From RGIG3701 sp030530205 (GTDB lineage: Bacteria > Planctomycetota > Planctomycetia > Pirellulales > Thermoguttaceae), in assembly GCA_030530205.1 (NCBI GenBank), contig JAUMVK010000018.1, positions 1 to 64,000 of the forward strand: DNA of 64,000 bases, given 5' to 3'. Positions 36,350 to 45,546 of this stretch are shown here, one piece after another (the stretch's first letter is position 1; the number at the start of each line of letters is the position of its first letter). Under the pieces are notes generated by a model. That model saw only the letters and a program-made list of their open reading frames with translations. It was not told where the DNA came from and ran no database searches. The position numbers were made by a program, and so were the translations under genes.

Positions 36350-36994
36350 ATGAATTCCTCGATCCTTGACCTCGCGCTCGATTTCGCCCGGGAGTCGTTC
36401 AAAAACGATTTCAGTGGCCACGATTTCGCGCATACGTACCGCGTTTTTCAGCTTGCGGGGACGCTCGCCCAAGCCGAAAACGCCGACCTTTTGACCGTCC
36501 AGCTCGCCGCGGCTCTGCACGACGTGGACGATCCGAAACTCTTCGGCGGGACTTTCGGCCAGCACGCCCGTGCGGAGCGTTTCCTGCGTGAAAACGGCGT
36601 CGGCGAGGAGGAGATCGGCCGCATTTGCGCCATCATTTCCGAGATCTCGTTCAAAGGGACCGAAACGCGCACGCCGTCCACGCTCGAGGGAAAAGTCGTC
36701 CAGGACGCGGATCGGCTCGACGCCATCGGAGCGATCGGGATCGGCCGGGCGTTTGCCTTTGGAGGCTCCCGGGGCCGCGCGATGTACGACCCGGAAAATC
36801 CCCCCAAACTCGGGATGAATGCCGAGGAATACGCGAAAAATCAGGGTTCAACGATCAATCATTTTTACGAAAAACTCCTTCTTCTGCGCGAAATGATGAA
36901 CACGCCGTCCGCCCGGAAACTCGCGGAGGACCGCCACCGGTTCATGGAGGCGTTTCTGGACGAATTCTTCGCGGAGTGGGAAGGAAAACGATAG
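36350..36994 (+). CDS. HD-domain phosphohydrolase
   Basis: This 214-residue protein has the HD-fold metal ligands: His in GHDFAHT, HD in ALHDVDD, and Asp in VVQDADRLDAIGAIGIGRA. This matches the YedJ/YpgQ-like branch of small HD hydrolases, thought to act on nucleotides or phosphate esters. Length and motifs are normal. It is probably cotranscribed with the secreted hydrolase before it and the ankyrin gene 14 bases after it. Confidence 0.88.
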   Translation: MNSSILDLALDFARESFKNDFSGHDFAHTYRVFQLAGTLAQAENADLLTVQLAAALHDVDDPKLFGGTFGQHARAERFLRENGVGEEEIGRICAIISEISFKGTETRTPSTLEGKVVQDADRLDAIGAIGIGRAFAFGGSRGRAMYDPENPPKLGMNAEEYAKNQGSTINHFYEKLLLLREMMNTPSARKLAEDRHRFMEAFLDEFFAEWEGKR

Positions 36995-37008
36995 AAAGGG
37001 GGCAGAAA

Positions 37009-37797
37009 ATGTCGCAGAAGTACCCGAAAAAAACCGAAACGGTCGAGAAACCCAAAAATCTGGTTCCCGAGGCTCTGCTTGAAACGTTTTTGGAGGCTTG
37101 CGAGGCCGTGCAGGTCGGCGAGCTTGCTCCCGTGCAGAAATTTCTGGCCGAAGGCGGTGACGTGAACGCCCAGGACGATCAGGGGACCACGCTCCTTTTC
37201 TGGGCGGCATCGGCCGGAAGGACTGATTCGGTCCAATTCCTCCTCGAAAAAGGGGCTGAGACGGAATTGGCCGACCTGCGCGGCTGGACTCCGCTTTACG
37301 GTGCGGCGTATTTCGGGAAATGGGACGTTTGCCGCCTTCTGGTCGAGGCCGGCGCGAACGTGAACGCCCGGCAGAAGGAGGGCTGGTCCGTCCTTCACCA
37401 CGCGGTCCGTCGTGAGTACCCGGCCATGGTCGAGTTTTTCCTCGAGCACGGCGCTGACCCCAACGCGGCCGACTCGGACGGCGAAACGGTCCTCCACGTG
37501 GCGGCTTACAGCAAAAACGCTCCGATCGTTCGCGCTCTTTTGGCTCACGGAGCGGACGCGAACGCTGCGGACGAAGACGGCTGGACGGTCCTTCACGCGG
37601 CTTGCCGGGGCGGAGACGTGGAACTCGTGCGGATGCTCGTCGAGGAATTCCATGCCGACTCGAACGCGGCGGACGCCGATGACGAAACGCCGCTCGATTA
37701 CGTCCGCGAGCTGATGGAAGACGAGGAAGACGAACTGGACCTCCAGACGATTCAGAATTACAAAGCGGTGGCGGACTATTTGACCACGGTCGGCTGA
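37009..37797 (+). CDS. Ankyrin-repeat protein
   Basis: This 262-residue protein starts at the ATG at 37009, with AAAGGGGG upstream; a longer overlapping frame was rejected. From about residue 55 it has five or six ankyrin repeats, such as GWTPLYGAAYFGKWDVCRLL, GWSVLHHAVRREYPAMVEFF and GETVLHVAAYSKNAPIVRAL. The tail is acidic. There is no signal peptide. Ankyrin repeats bind proteins; the partner is unknown. It overlaps the end of the HD gene's transcript and likely shares it. Confidence 0.9.
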   Translation: MSQKYPKKTETVEKPKNLVPEALLETFLEACEAVQVGELAPVQKFLAEGGDVNAQDDQGTTLLFWAASAGRTDSVQFLLEKGAETELADLRGWTPLYGAAYFGKWDVCRLLVEAGANVNARQKEGWSVLHHAVRREYPAMVEFFLEHGADPNAADSDGETVLHVAAYSKNAPIVRALLAHGADANAADEDGWTVLHAACRGGDVELVRMLVEEFHADSNAADADDETPLDYVRELMEDEEDELDLQTIQNYKAVADYLTTVG

Positions 37798-37845
37798 TGA
37801 ACGGCGCGGAACCTTCGCGAAAACAGGAAGTCCGGCGTTTCGTCT

Positions 37846-38690
37846 CCAATCAAAGCGGTCAAACAAAAGCTTTTTTTAGCCGCAAAGAACGCAAAGGACG
37901 CAAAGAAATAGGATAAAGATTTGAAGTGTGCCGCGTGTTGATCGGTGACAAGAAAAAAACTCTTTGCGTTCTTTGCGTCCTTTGCGGCTAAAACAATCAA
38001 ATTTGAAGCCGCAGACAGACTGCACCTCTTTCAAATCTCACGCGGAGCGGCGGAGGCGCGGAGGATTAGAGAATGATTCAACCCTAAAACTCCGCGGCTC
38101 CGCATCTCCGCGTGAGGTAAAAAGTAAGGTTCAACCGACAAGTGCCTGACGTTTCGTCTTCTTGATCTTGTTGTTCCAATCAAAGCGGTCAAACAAAAGC
38201 TTTTTTTAGCCGCAAAGAGCGCAAAGGACGCAAAGAAATAGGATAAAGATTTGAAGTGAGCCGCGTGTTGATCGGTGACAAGAAAAAACTCTTTGCGTTC
38301 TTTGCGTCCTTTGCGGCTAAAAAATCAAATTTGAAGCCGCAGACAGACTGCGCCTCTTTCAAATCTCACGCGGAGTGGCGGAGGCGCGGAGGATCAGAGC
38401 CGTTTCAACCCTAAAACTCCGCGGCTCCGCATCTCCGCGTGAGGTAAAAAGTAAGGTTCAACCGACAAGTGCCTGACGTTTCGTCTTCTTGATCTTGTTG
38501 TTCCACTCAAAGCGGTCAAACAAAAGCTTTTTTTAGCCGCAAAGAACGCAAAGGACGCAAAGATATAGGATAAAGATTTGAAGAGTGCCGCGTGTTGATC
38601 GGTGGCAAGAAAAAACTCTTTGCGTTCTTTGCGTCCTTTGCGGCTAAAACAATCAAATTTGAAACCGCAGACAGACTGCGCATCTTTCTG
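37846..38690. repeat. Tandem composite repeat, three copies
   Basis: Unit starts are at 37846, 38176 and 38503, spaced 330 and 327 bases. The third unit is truncated at about 186 bases. Each unit has two hairpins. One is GCCGCAAAGAACGCAAAGG against CCTTTGCGTCCTTTGCGG. The other has CACGCGGAG arms with a core containing TTTCAACCCTAAAACTCCGC. Units are nearly identical. No open reading frame is convincing. The stretch fills almost the whole gap between the ankyrin gene and the LRR gene. The Cgcggag half recurs at 27.6, 40.0 and 61.0 kb. Confidence 0.95.
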
Positions 38691-38691
38691 A

Positions 38692-39882
38692 TTAATTGAT
38701 CATCGTCTCAAATTCCTCTTGATCCTGAAGCGTGATATAGACCTTCTGTTTCTTTTTGATATACAGCGTTTTCAGCTTTTGGACTCCTTTTTTGGTAAAG
38801 CCGCAGCGGGAAATGTCCAGACGTTCCAAACTGGAGATTCGAGCCAAAGAGGAAATGGCTTCGTTGGTAATTTGCGGATTGTCCGAGATGTCAAGGTCTG
38901 TCAGGCGCTTCAGGGCCGCAAGCCGGGAAATGCTCTCATTGGTAAGCCGTGGGCACTCGTTCAGGCATAAAACAGTCAAATCGGGCAATTTGGCAAGCTC
39001 CGTCAGGCCTTCATCTGTAAAGGTCTGATCGCCTGAAAGATTTAACTCCTGGATCTCCGGCAAAGAACAGAGGATTTTCAAACTCTCATCATTATGACAA
39101 ACCGGAATTTCCACGATTTGCAGCTTCTTTAACTGGCTTAAAAATGGAATCCCTTCAGGTGTAAATTTTTCCGAGAAGATTTTAAGTTCCTTCAGATTTT
39201 TCATTTGGGAAACCGGGCGCAAAATACGATTGGAGTAACGGCCCCGATCTTCGGATGAAGGCTCCGAATTGATCTCCGCGTTCAACGACAATCGCTCCAG
39301 TTCCTTCATTTCAGCCAAAACTGGCAACATTCCCTCTTCCGTTACGGGACACTTGGAAATGTGCAGTTCTTTCATCGAATGGAACTTTTTCAGGGAGGCC
39401 ACCCCTTTGTCCGTGACGCGACTTCCGTGGAGAGTCAGCGCTTCGAGATCCGCAGCATTTTCAATGAACTTAAAGTCTTCGTCGGTTATGTCTGTCCACA
39501 GAACATGAAGCTCTTTCAGGTTTTCAAGCCGTCCAATGGTGTGCAGCTTTTCCAGGCTGAAATTACGGCAGGACATGATCTCCAAATCGTTCAAATGTTC
39601 GAGTTTTTTCAAACCTTCCCAATCTCGGGCCGTCATTTCCCAAGTTAGGAAATTCTGCATGAGCAGACGCTCAATGGGCTGACGTGAATTATGCTCTTCG
39701 AGGAACCGCCACAAATTTTCAATATCCGCTTCTTTGCGTTCCGGCGGTATAAAGACCCGAACGCACGCGGAGGCCGGATTATAATTGGTCGCAATGATCC
39801 CAGCAGGATATTCGCTGGCATAACCGCACTGAAAAAACAACAAGGCGAGAAGAAAAAAACAGTATTTTTTCAGATTTCTCAT
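38692..39882 (-). CDS. Secreted leucine-rich-repeat protein
   Basis: This protein has 396 residues from the ATG at 39882, which starts a good signal peptide (YCFFLLALLFFQCGYA); an ATG 13 codons earlier is possible. From residue 80 on there are about ten leucine-rich repeats of the bacterial 'ELNLSGD..FTDEGLTEL' type, including LEALTLHGSRVTDKGVASL and LTDLDISDNPQITNEAISSL. No enzyme motif. The DNA looks A+T-richer than the glycosidase genes nearby. A related gene lies downstream at 40140. Function is unknown; it probably binds ligands outside the cell. Confidence 0.82.
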   Translation of the reverse strand: MRNLKKYCFFLLALLFFQCGYASEYPAGIIATNYNPASACVRVFIPPERKEADIENLWRFLEEHNSRQPIERLLMQNFLTWEMTARDWEGLKKLEHLNDLEIMSCRNFSLEKLHTIGRLENLKELHVLWTDITDEDFKFIENAADLEALTLHGSRVTDKGVASLKKFHSMKELHISKCPVTEEGMLPVLAEMKELERLSLNAEINSEPSSEDRGRYSNRILRPVSQMKNLKELKIFSEKFTPEGIPFLSQLKKLQIVEIPVCHNDESLKILCSLPEIQELNLSGDQTFTDEGLTELAKLPDLTVLCLNECPRLTNESISRLAALKRLTDLDISDNPQITNEAISSLARISSLERLDISRCGFTKKGVQKLKTLYIKKKQKVYITLQDQEEFETMIN

Positions 39883-39980
39883 ATTGTAACCCATTAATCC
39901 ATAATTAAAATTTTGGCTCATCCGGTAACTGCGTACCGAAAAGATAATTAAAATACGGCCAAGTTCAGGGGCTGTTGTTT

Positions 39981-40078
39981 TATCTCACGCGGAGGCGCGG
40001 AGGAACAGAACCGTTTCAACCCTAAAACTCCGCGGCTCTGCATCTCCGCGTGAGGTAAAAATTTGTTTATCCGACACG
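39981..40078. repeat. Composite Cgcggag repeat, copy H
   Basis: CTCACGCGGAGGCGCGGAGG, a core with TTTCAACCCTAAAACTCCGC and CTCCGCGTGAGG make a copy of the second hairpin of the 38 kb unit, without the first. It lies between the two LRR genes. Confidence 0.88.
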
Positions 40079-40139
40079 CGGTTGCATTAATTATTTTTCC
40101 GGGACGCGGTTACCGGATGAACCTTAAAATTTAATGCGA

Positions 40140-41207
40140 CTACATCCATATTCCGCCCTCAAGTTCATTCCAGTGGATATAGTTACCCTCTTTGTCGATA
40201 CGATAGGACCGCACATGCGCCTTCTTGAAAAACTTCTGGCACATTTGGACTTTTCTCCCGCTGTCCTCTTTTTGATTTTTGTCGTAGGTAGCAAGCATGA
40301 CCGGGATTTTTATTTTTTCGAGAGCCTGAAACCGTTCGTCCGGGAAATTCCATGGCAATACTACCTCCTGAAGGGATTCCCACTCCCGAAGGATCTTTTC
40401 GCCTTCTTCACCAATTTCACCGGTACAAAGAGATAAATATCGAAGTTGAAGATGTTTTATATCATTCAGAAAAGCATCCAGATTTTGCGTTTTGTCGAAA
40501 CAGCACACAGTCAGCACCTGAAGACTTGTGAAATGTTTTAACACATTGGCTGCTTCCTGTGGAGGCGTTTTACAAACGACCGTTAGTTCTCGCAGGGAAT
40601 CCTTCAAAGGCATGAGCAAAGGAAACTTGTCGGCCTCCTCGTAATGGTAAAAAAGTGTTAACGACATCAGCTGTTTCATCTTCGCGATTTCCTGAATCGA
40701 TGAACGCAGTGATGGAATCTTTAAATTTATAATGGATCGAGACGCTCCGATGCTCTCGCTCCATTTTTGAGGAAAGATGTTTTCTTCTTTCTGGGAATCA
40801 TTTTTGATTTCAAAAGAAAAATCCGGATAAATCTTAAACTCTTCAAGCTGTTTGAGTTCATGAACCGGGAAATCGGTATCTTCCGCACTCTTGTAAGTAA
40901 TCCAAAGTCTGCGAAGATGGGTTAATTTCACGATCTGTTCGATGATTTCTTTGTTCAGGCATTCACATTCAAGTATGGCATCCGTAACGGGAACTACGAT
41001 CATATCTCCGTCGTCGTTTACCGATATAAGTCTTCCGTCTTCCCATTCGGCACAAGAATTGTTGCCCCATAATTCGATAGACGCGCACAGTTTTTCCAGC
41101 TTATGAGCGGCTTGAAACTCCGATTCCAGATCCGTGTCCTCTCCCCGGGAAATGGAGGCCAGCAAAAAAACGGCCAGGATACAAAACAGGGTCAAAAGTT
41201 TTTTCAT
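40140..41207 (-). CDS. Secreted leucine-rich-repeat protein
   Basis: This protein has 355 residues from the ATG at 41207 (AGAGG seven bases before). The signal peptide is MKKLLTLFCILAVFLLASIS. LRRs are weaker than in the neighbour at 38692 but are visible as LTHLRRLWITY, LRSSIQEIAKMKQLMSLTLF and LQVLTVCCFD. The region upstream of the start resembles that of the neighbouring LRR gene, so the pair may be an old duplication. It lies 30 bases after the symporter gene on the same strand. Function is unknown. Confidence 0.75.
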   Translation of the reverse strand: MKKLLTLFCILAVFLLASISRGEDTDLESEFQAAHKLEKLCASIELWGNNSCAEWEDGRLISVNDDGDMIVVPVTDAILECECLNKEIIEQIVKLTHLRRLWITYKSAEDTDFPVHELKQLEEFKIYPDFSFEIKNDSQKEENIFPQKWSESIGASRSIINLKIPSLRSSIQEIAKMKQLMSLTLFYHYEEADKFPLLMPLKDSLRELTVVCKTPPQEAANVLKHFTSLQVLTVCCFDKTQNLDAFLNDIKHLQLRYLSLCTGEIGEEGEKILREWESLQEVVLPWNFPDERFQALEKIKIPVMLATYDKNQKEDSGRKVQMCQKFFKKAHVRSYRIDKEGNYIHWNELEGGIWM

Positions 41208-41237
41208 ATTGCAACCTCTGATCAATAATTAAAATTT

Positions 41238-43079
41238 TCAGCCACTAAAGAAAATGTACGAGCCAAGGATCCCAAGGATGATGAGTACGGAGGCGAGCAC
41301 ATCTCCCCAGCTCCAGCTGGAGCGCGACTCGGCCCGTTCCTCGGGGCTCGTCGTTCCAAACGTCAGGCCTTTCAGTTTTTCGTAATCGGGGGCCTGGGTC
41401 ATGAGGCTCACGGTGATCATCGAAATGACGCAGACCGCAAGGATCACCACGCTGTAGTACTGGAAGTACACGCTGTTCACCAGCCAGAGGAACGAACCTT
41501 CCTGAAATTCCATCCCCAAAGTCGCCATCGTATCGACGTTAAGGCGCAGGATCGCCAGAATGAAACCGAGGATCAGGGCGGCCATCGCGCCTTTGGAGTT
41601 CATGCGCTTCCAGAAAACGCCGAGCAGGAAAACCGTCAAAATGGGCGGCGAGAAGTAGCCCTGAACGCTCTGAAGGTAAGCGTAAAGGCCACTTTTCCCC
41701 TGAATGACGGGGATCCAAAGCAGCCCGATCACGATCATGACGAACGTCGCGACCCGGCCGACCCAAACGAGCCGGCGCTCCGAAATGTTCTTTCGGAATT
41801 TCTTGTAAAAGTCCATCGTGAAGAGCGTCGCGCTTGCGTTGAACACGCCGGCCAGAGAACTCATCAGCGCCGAGAGCAGGCCCGCCACCACGATGCCGCG
41901 CACGCCGGGCGGTAAAACCTCACGCACCATCAACGGGAACGCGCCCTGACATTCGCTCGTGATCGGGACGCTTATTCCCTGACCGTTTTTGGCCGTCAAC
42001 AGTTCCAGCCCCTTTGCGCCGTGGCACGAAAGCGCGAAGCAGATGATTCCCGGAATGATGAAAATGAAAACCGGAAGGAGCTTCAGAAAAGCGGCAAAAA
42101 TCGTACCGCGCCGGGCGTCTTTTTCGCTCCGGGCGCTGATCGCGCGCTGAACGATGTACTGGTCCGTGCACCAGTACCAGATCCCGATGAACGGCGCGCA
42201 AAAGAGCATCGCGACCCACGGGAAGTGCTGTGTCTGGGAACGGTCGTGGAAGTACCACGCCTGACGGACGATCTTGCCGTTTTCGTCCCGTTCAAAGACC
42301 GGTCTCCAGGTCCCCTCCACGCCTTCAGGGAGGAGCGGCTTCCAAAGGTTCAGCATGTCGCGCCCTTCCTCTTTCGAGCAGCAGACTGCCCGCAGATTCT
42401 TCCAGCCGTCACGCAGCGAACCGTTTCCTCCGTCGTACTTTCCCAGTGCGCTCAGGCCGAAAACCGTCACGAGGATGGAGCCGCCAATCAGGATGATCGT
42501 CTGAAACGTTTCCGTGTACGCCACCGCGCGCATTCCGCCGAGCATCGTATAAAGCCCGGTCATCACGATCACAAGGATCGAGCCGATCCAGAAACTGTCG
42601 AGGCCGAAAATGGTCATTTCCGGCAGAAGGACCTTGAAAACGATTCCGCCGGCAAAGATCCCCACCGCGACCTTGGTCACGATGTACGCCGCAAGCGAGA
42701 TGATCGAAAGGACCCACCGCGCGTTGGCCGAGAAACGACGCTCCAGAAACTCGGGCATCGTGAAGACTTTGCTCCGCATATAGAATGGGATGAAGAGCCA
42801 GCCCAGGACCAGCAGGCACCAGGCGTGGAGTTCAAAGTGGGCGAGCGTCACGCCGTCCGTGCAGCCACTTCCGGCCAGACCGACCAGGTGCTCCGACCCG
42901 ATGTTCGACGCGAAAATGGACGCGCCGACCACGAACCAGCTCAGGGAGTTCCCGGCGAGGAAGTAATCTTTGGCAGTGTTCCGCGTACGCAAAATGACCC
43001 ACCAGGCCAAGCCGAACAGAAGAATGAAGTAACCAGCGACGATGCCCCAGTCGAGGGATGTTAAACTACTTGTGGTCAT
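41238..43079 (-). CDS. SGLT-type sodium/solute symporter
   Basis: This 613-residue protein has 13-14 predicted membrane segments and the sodium:solute symporter layout. Features are FASNIGSEHLVGLAGSG near residue 60, TMPEFLERRFSANARW, YTMLGGMRAVAYTETFQ and FPLMVREVLPPGVRGIVVAGLLSALMSS. A long hydrophilic loop (about 230-300) is typical of the glucose/galactose branch. It probably imports a sugar released by the glycosidase at 43202, its upstream neighbour on the same strand. Confidence 0.92.
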   Translation of the reverse strand: MTTSSLTSLDWGIVAGYFILLFGLAWWVILRTRNTAKDYFLAGNSLSWFVVGASIFASNIGSEHLVGLAGSGCTDGVTLAHFELHAWCLLVLGWLFIPFYMRSKVFTMPEFLERRFSANARWVLSIISLAAYIVTKVAVGIFAGGIVFKVLLPEMTIFGLDSFWIGSILVIVMTGLYTMLGGMRAVAYTETFQTIILIGGSILVTVFGLSALGKYDGGNGSLRDGWKNLRAVCCSKEEGRDMLNLWKPLLPEGVEGTWRPVFERDENGKIVRQAWYFHDRSQTQHFPWVAMLFCAPFIGIWYWCTDQYIVQRAISARSEKDARRGTIFAAFLKLLPVFIFIIPGIICFALSCHGAKGLELLTAKNGQGISVPITSECQGAFPLMVREVLPPGVRGIVVAGLLSALMSSLAGVFNASATLFTMDFYKKFRKNISERRLVWVGRVATFVMIVIGLLWIPVIQGKSGLYAYLQSVQGYFSPPILTVFLLGVFWKRMNSKGAMAALILGFILAILRLNVDTMATLGMEFQEGSFLWLVNSVYFQYYSVVILAVCVISMITVSLMTQAPDYEKLKGLTFGTTSPEERAESRSSWSWGDVLASVLIILGILGSYIFFSG

Positions 43080-43118
43080 CTTTTCTAAACGAGTTTAGGG
43101 GTTAAAAGGGGGGAATCA

Positions 43119-43199
43119 GGAGCGGGGAGTGAGGGGTTGAAGTCTTTCTGAAACGAACGTTACGCGAAGCGTCAACTCCTCACTCCTCATTCCTCACTG
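43119..43199. repeat. GGAGTGA-arm hairpin with conserved core
   Basis: The left arm (43119-43140) contains GGAGCGGGGAGTGAGGGG and the right arm (43171-43199) CTCCTCACTCCTCATTCCTC. The core between holds ACGTTACGCG and GCGTCAACTC. The core matches the element at 59.1 kb, whose arms use another word. Confidence 0.8.
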
Positions 43200-43201
43200 A
43201 A

Positions 43202-45322
43202 TTACGGCGCGGGCTTGAACCCTTCCGCCTTGATATACCATTGGCCGTTCCGCGGGAAACCAGGGGCTTCGCCTTTGGAACGGTCCACATCGGGCGCGCC
43301 GTCCCAGCCGCCGGCCATCATGCCGATCGCGTAGAGCAGGCCGCCGTTTCCCGGCAGGTACGGGCACGGATTGTTCGCGTTGACGCCTCGCAGGTCGTAG
43401 GCGTTTCTCGGGCTTTCGTGGAGCAGGATCTCCACCGCGATCTCGGGCTGGCCGGTCCTCGCGGCGCACATGGCGGTCCAGGGGAAGTCCCAGCCCCAAA
43501 CGCGGCCCCAGTTCCACGTCTCGAAAACCTTCTTCACGGTCCTCCGGGCCGTTTCCGGGTCCACGCCTTCCGTTGGCGGGATCATCCCGTACACGCCGAC
43601 CGGGTTCGGGTGCTCCCAGTTGTAATTCTCGTACGAGTCGAGCCATTCGGCCGAGTGGATCCAGACCGCCTCATCGTCCGGGAGGCCCGGCAGCGTCGGG
43701 AGCGGCGCGAGATGGTCGGCGATTTCGTCCCATTCTTTCACGCGGTCTTTTCCCATGCGTTCGCGCCAGAGGTTTGCCTCACGCAGACCGAAGCGCCAGT
43801 ACGCCAGGTCGAACACGCTGTCCCGCGTGATCCCCCGTTCGCTCGGCGGCATGACCGGGTCCAGGTGCCAGACCCCCGCCTCGTCTTTCGTCGGGTACGA
43901 CGCCATGTACTTCGCCGTCTCGTCGAGGATCTCGGCCCAGCGGTCGAGCGTCGCTTGCGTCGGGCGGTTCCGGTACTCCAGCTCAGCGAAGATCATCGGG
44001 TGCGGCTGCTTCCAGAGCAAAACCTGATTTCCGACCCACGGTGCCGTGCGGCTTTCAGGTCCGGTCGATTTCTGCCACTGTGCGCCGTCGTAGCCGAGCT
44101 GCCGGGCGAGCATTTTCGCGACCGGAAGGTTCTTTTTGTAGCAGTCCAGCGCACGGTCGGAAAGCTCCAGCCGGTCCCAGAGCGCGTAGTGGGCCAGATG
44201 CCAGTAAATCATCTCGCCGTGGTACTGACCGCGCCACGGGTCCGTTCCGAGGAGTCCCGTTTCCGGGGGCGGGTAACTGCCGGCAGAGTTCGTCCGCGTG
44301 AGGTACTGCGAAAGCACGATCCGGCGTTCCAGCTCGACCCAGCGCGGGTCTTTGCTCTGCGAAAGGTCCACGGCCGCGCCGGACTTCCAGAACTTTTCCC
44401 ACACCGCGGCGGTTTGGGCCTTCAATTCCTCGAACGCCGGGATCGCCGCCCGCTCGATTTTCGGCCAGCCGTCGTAAAACGCACAGGAAAAACCGCAGAC
44501 GCTTCCGTCCGTCGCGATCGTCAGTTCGTGGCACGTGGGATTGATCTGCAGGACGGCGTTTTCGGAGCAATCGACGCAAACCGTGTACCGGAAATCGTCG
44601 GCCTGACGCTGAATTTGGGCCGAGTGCGTCGAATTCCCCGGCAGGACCCGGGTCGTGTGCTTTTCACTCGGGCCGAACTCGCCGGAATACGCCGCCATCT
44701 GGATCGTCGGGTAAGGAAAATCGATCGAGACCACGATCTTCCCCTGAGCGATCAGCGGCGACTCGACCCGCGCGCAGACGCAGTCCGAATCCATCCTCAC
44801 GAGCGTTTCGACCTTCACCGTTTCACCGTCGAGCTGGAACTCGGTCGTGTGCCGCCCGGTCCAAAGGTCGAGCCGACGCTGAACGTTTTGAATCTCCTCC
44901 TGCGCGATCGCCTGACCGTTGGAGCGAATCAAACGGACCCTTGCCAGGTCGGCGCGGTGTGGATTATCGAAGATCCACTGGCGCAGGGCTTTTTTCTCGG
45001 GCGGGAACGAATTATCCCCCTGGTGCGGCTTGTTGCGACCCTGCTGAAACGTCCCGGTCGCGGGCACGTCGGCGGGAGTAAACCCCTCCGGCAGCGGGAA
45101 CGAGTGCCAGCCCCAGTACGACATGGTATTCCCGCGCGTGGTCTGGAGACCGGTCCGGTCCACGTTGAAACAGAACTCGCCGTTTCCGAGCGGAATCTCG
45201 AGATCCGCCGCGTCGCTTGTGATCGCGTGCCGCCCCACGACCGTCTGTCGATCGATCGGCTCTGCGTTCAGGGCCGCGTAGAATATCAAAACAAACAGGA
45301 TAGAAAAAAACAGTTTTCGCAT
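43202..45322 (-). CDS. Secreted six-hairpin glycoside hydrolase
   Basis: This 706-residue protein has a signal peptide (LFFSILFVLIFYAALNA). A beta-sandwich N-terminal domain is followed by an (alpha/alpha)6 barrel of the clan GH-L or GH-M kind. Features are LGNGEFCFNVDRTGLQ, YWHLAHYALWDRLELSDR, LGYDGAQWQKSTGPE and GGLLYAIGMMAGGW. This layout is that of GH95/GH65-like fucosidases or phosphorylases; the exact family is not assigned. AGGA precedes the ATG. It lies upstream of the symporter, with a heptamer hairpin between, and probably supplies its substrate. Confidence 0.72.
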   Translation of the reverse strand: MRKLFFSILFVLIFYAALNAEPIDRQTVVGRHAITSDAADLEIPLGNGEFCFNVDRTGLQTTRGNTMSYWGWHSFPLPEGFTPADVPATGTFQQGRNKPHQGDNSFPPEKKALRQWIFDNPHRADLARVRLIRSNGQAIAQEEIQNVQRRLDLWTGRHTTEFQLDGETVKVETLVRMDSDCVCARVESPLIAQGKIVVSIDFPYPTIQMAAYSGEFGPSEKHTTRVLPGNSTHSAQIQRQADDFRYTVCVDCSENAVLQINPTCHELTIATDGSVCGFSCAFYDGWPKIERAAIPAFEELKAQTAAVWEKFWKSGAAVDLSQSKDPRWVELERRIVLSQYLTRTNSAGSYPPPETGLLGTDPWRGQYHGEMIYWHLAHYALWDRLELSDRALDCYKKNLPVAKMLARQLGYDGAQWQKSTGPESRTAPWVGNQVLLWKQPHPMIFAELEYRNRPTQATLDRWAEILDETAKYMASYPTKDEAGVWHLDPVMPPSERGITRDSVFDLAYWRFGLREANLWRERMGKDRVKEWDEIADHLAPLPTLPGLPDDEAVWIHSAEWLDSYENYNWEHPNPVGVYGMIPPTEGVDPETARRTVKKVFETWNWGRVWGWDFPWTAMCAARTGQPEIAVEILLHESPRNAYDLRGVNANNPCPYLPGNGGLLYAIGMMAGGWDGAPDVDRSKGEAPGFPRNGQWYIKAEGFKPAP

Positions 45323-45449
45323 GGTTTGATCCTGATATTAAGAGAAATGGAGGGTAAATAGTTACACTTTTATTCTATCTTTTGCCCTTTTTGCGTCAAG
45401 GGGGGATGGAAAACTTTTACGATTTTTCCGATTATTCCTTCAAGTGCAC

Positions 45450-45477
45450 TTGCAAATTTTTCGATATTATGTATAAT
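45450..45477 (+). promoter_or_regulatory. Promoter of the cysteine synthase gene
   Basis: TTGCAA (45450-45455), a 16-base spacer and a perfect TATAAT (45472-45477), about 70 bases before the ATG. Confidence 0.7.
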
Positions 45478-45546
45478 AGCGCACAATCGTTACTTTGTGC
45501 ATTTTGTTTAACCTGCAAACTTTAACACTGGAAAACCCGCTAAAAA

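Noticed and set aside
37846..38690. Possible CRISPR array at the tandem repeat
   Set aside because: Units are about 330 bases and nearly identical throughout, with no short direct repeats separated by unique spacers, and no cas genes.
43241..45361. 706-codon plus-strand open frame
   Set aside because: It is opposite the six-hairpin glycosidase, with no motif; shadow frame.
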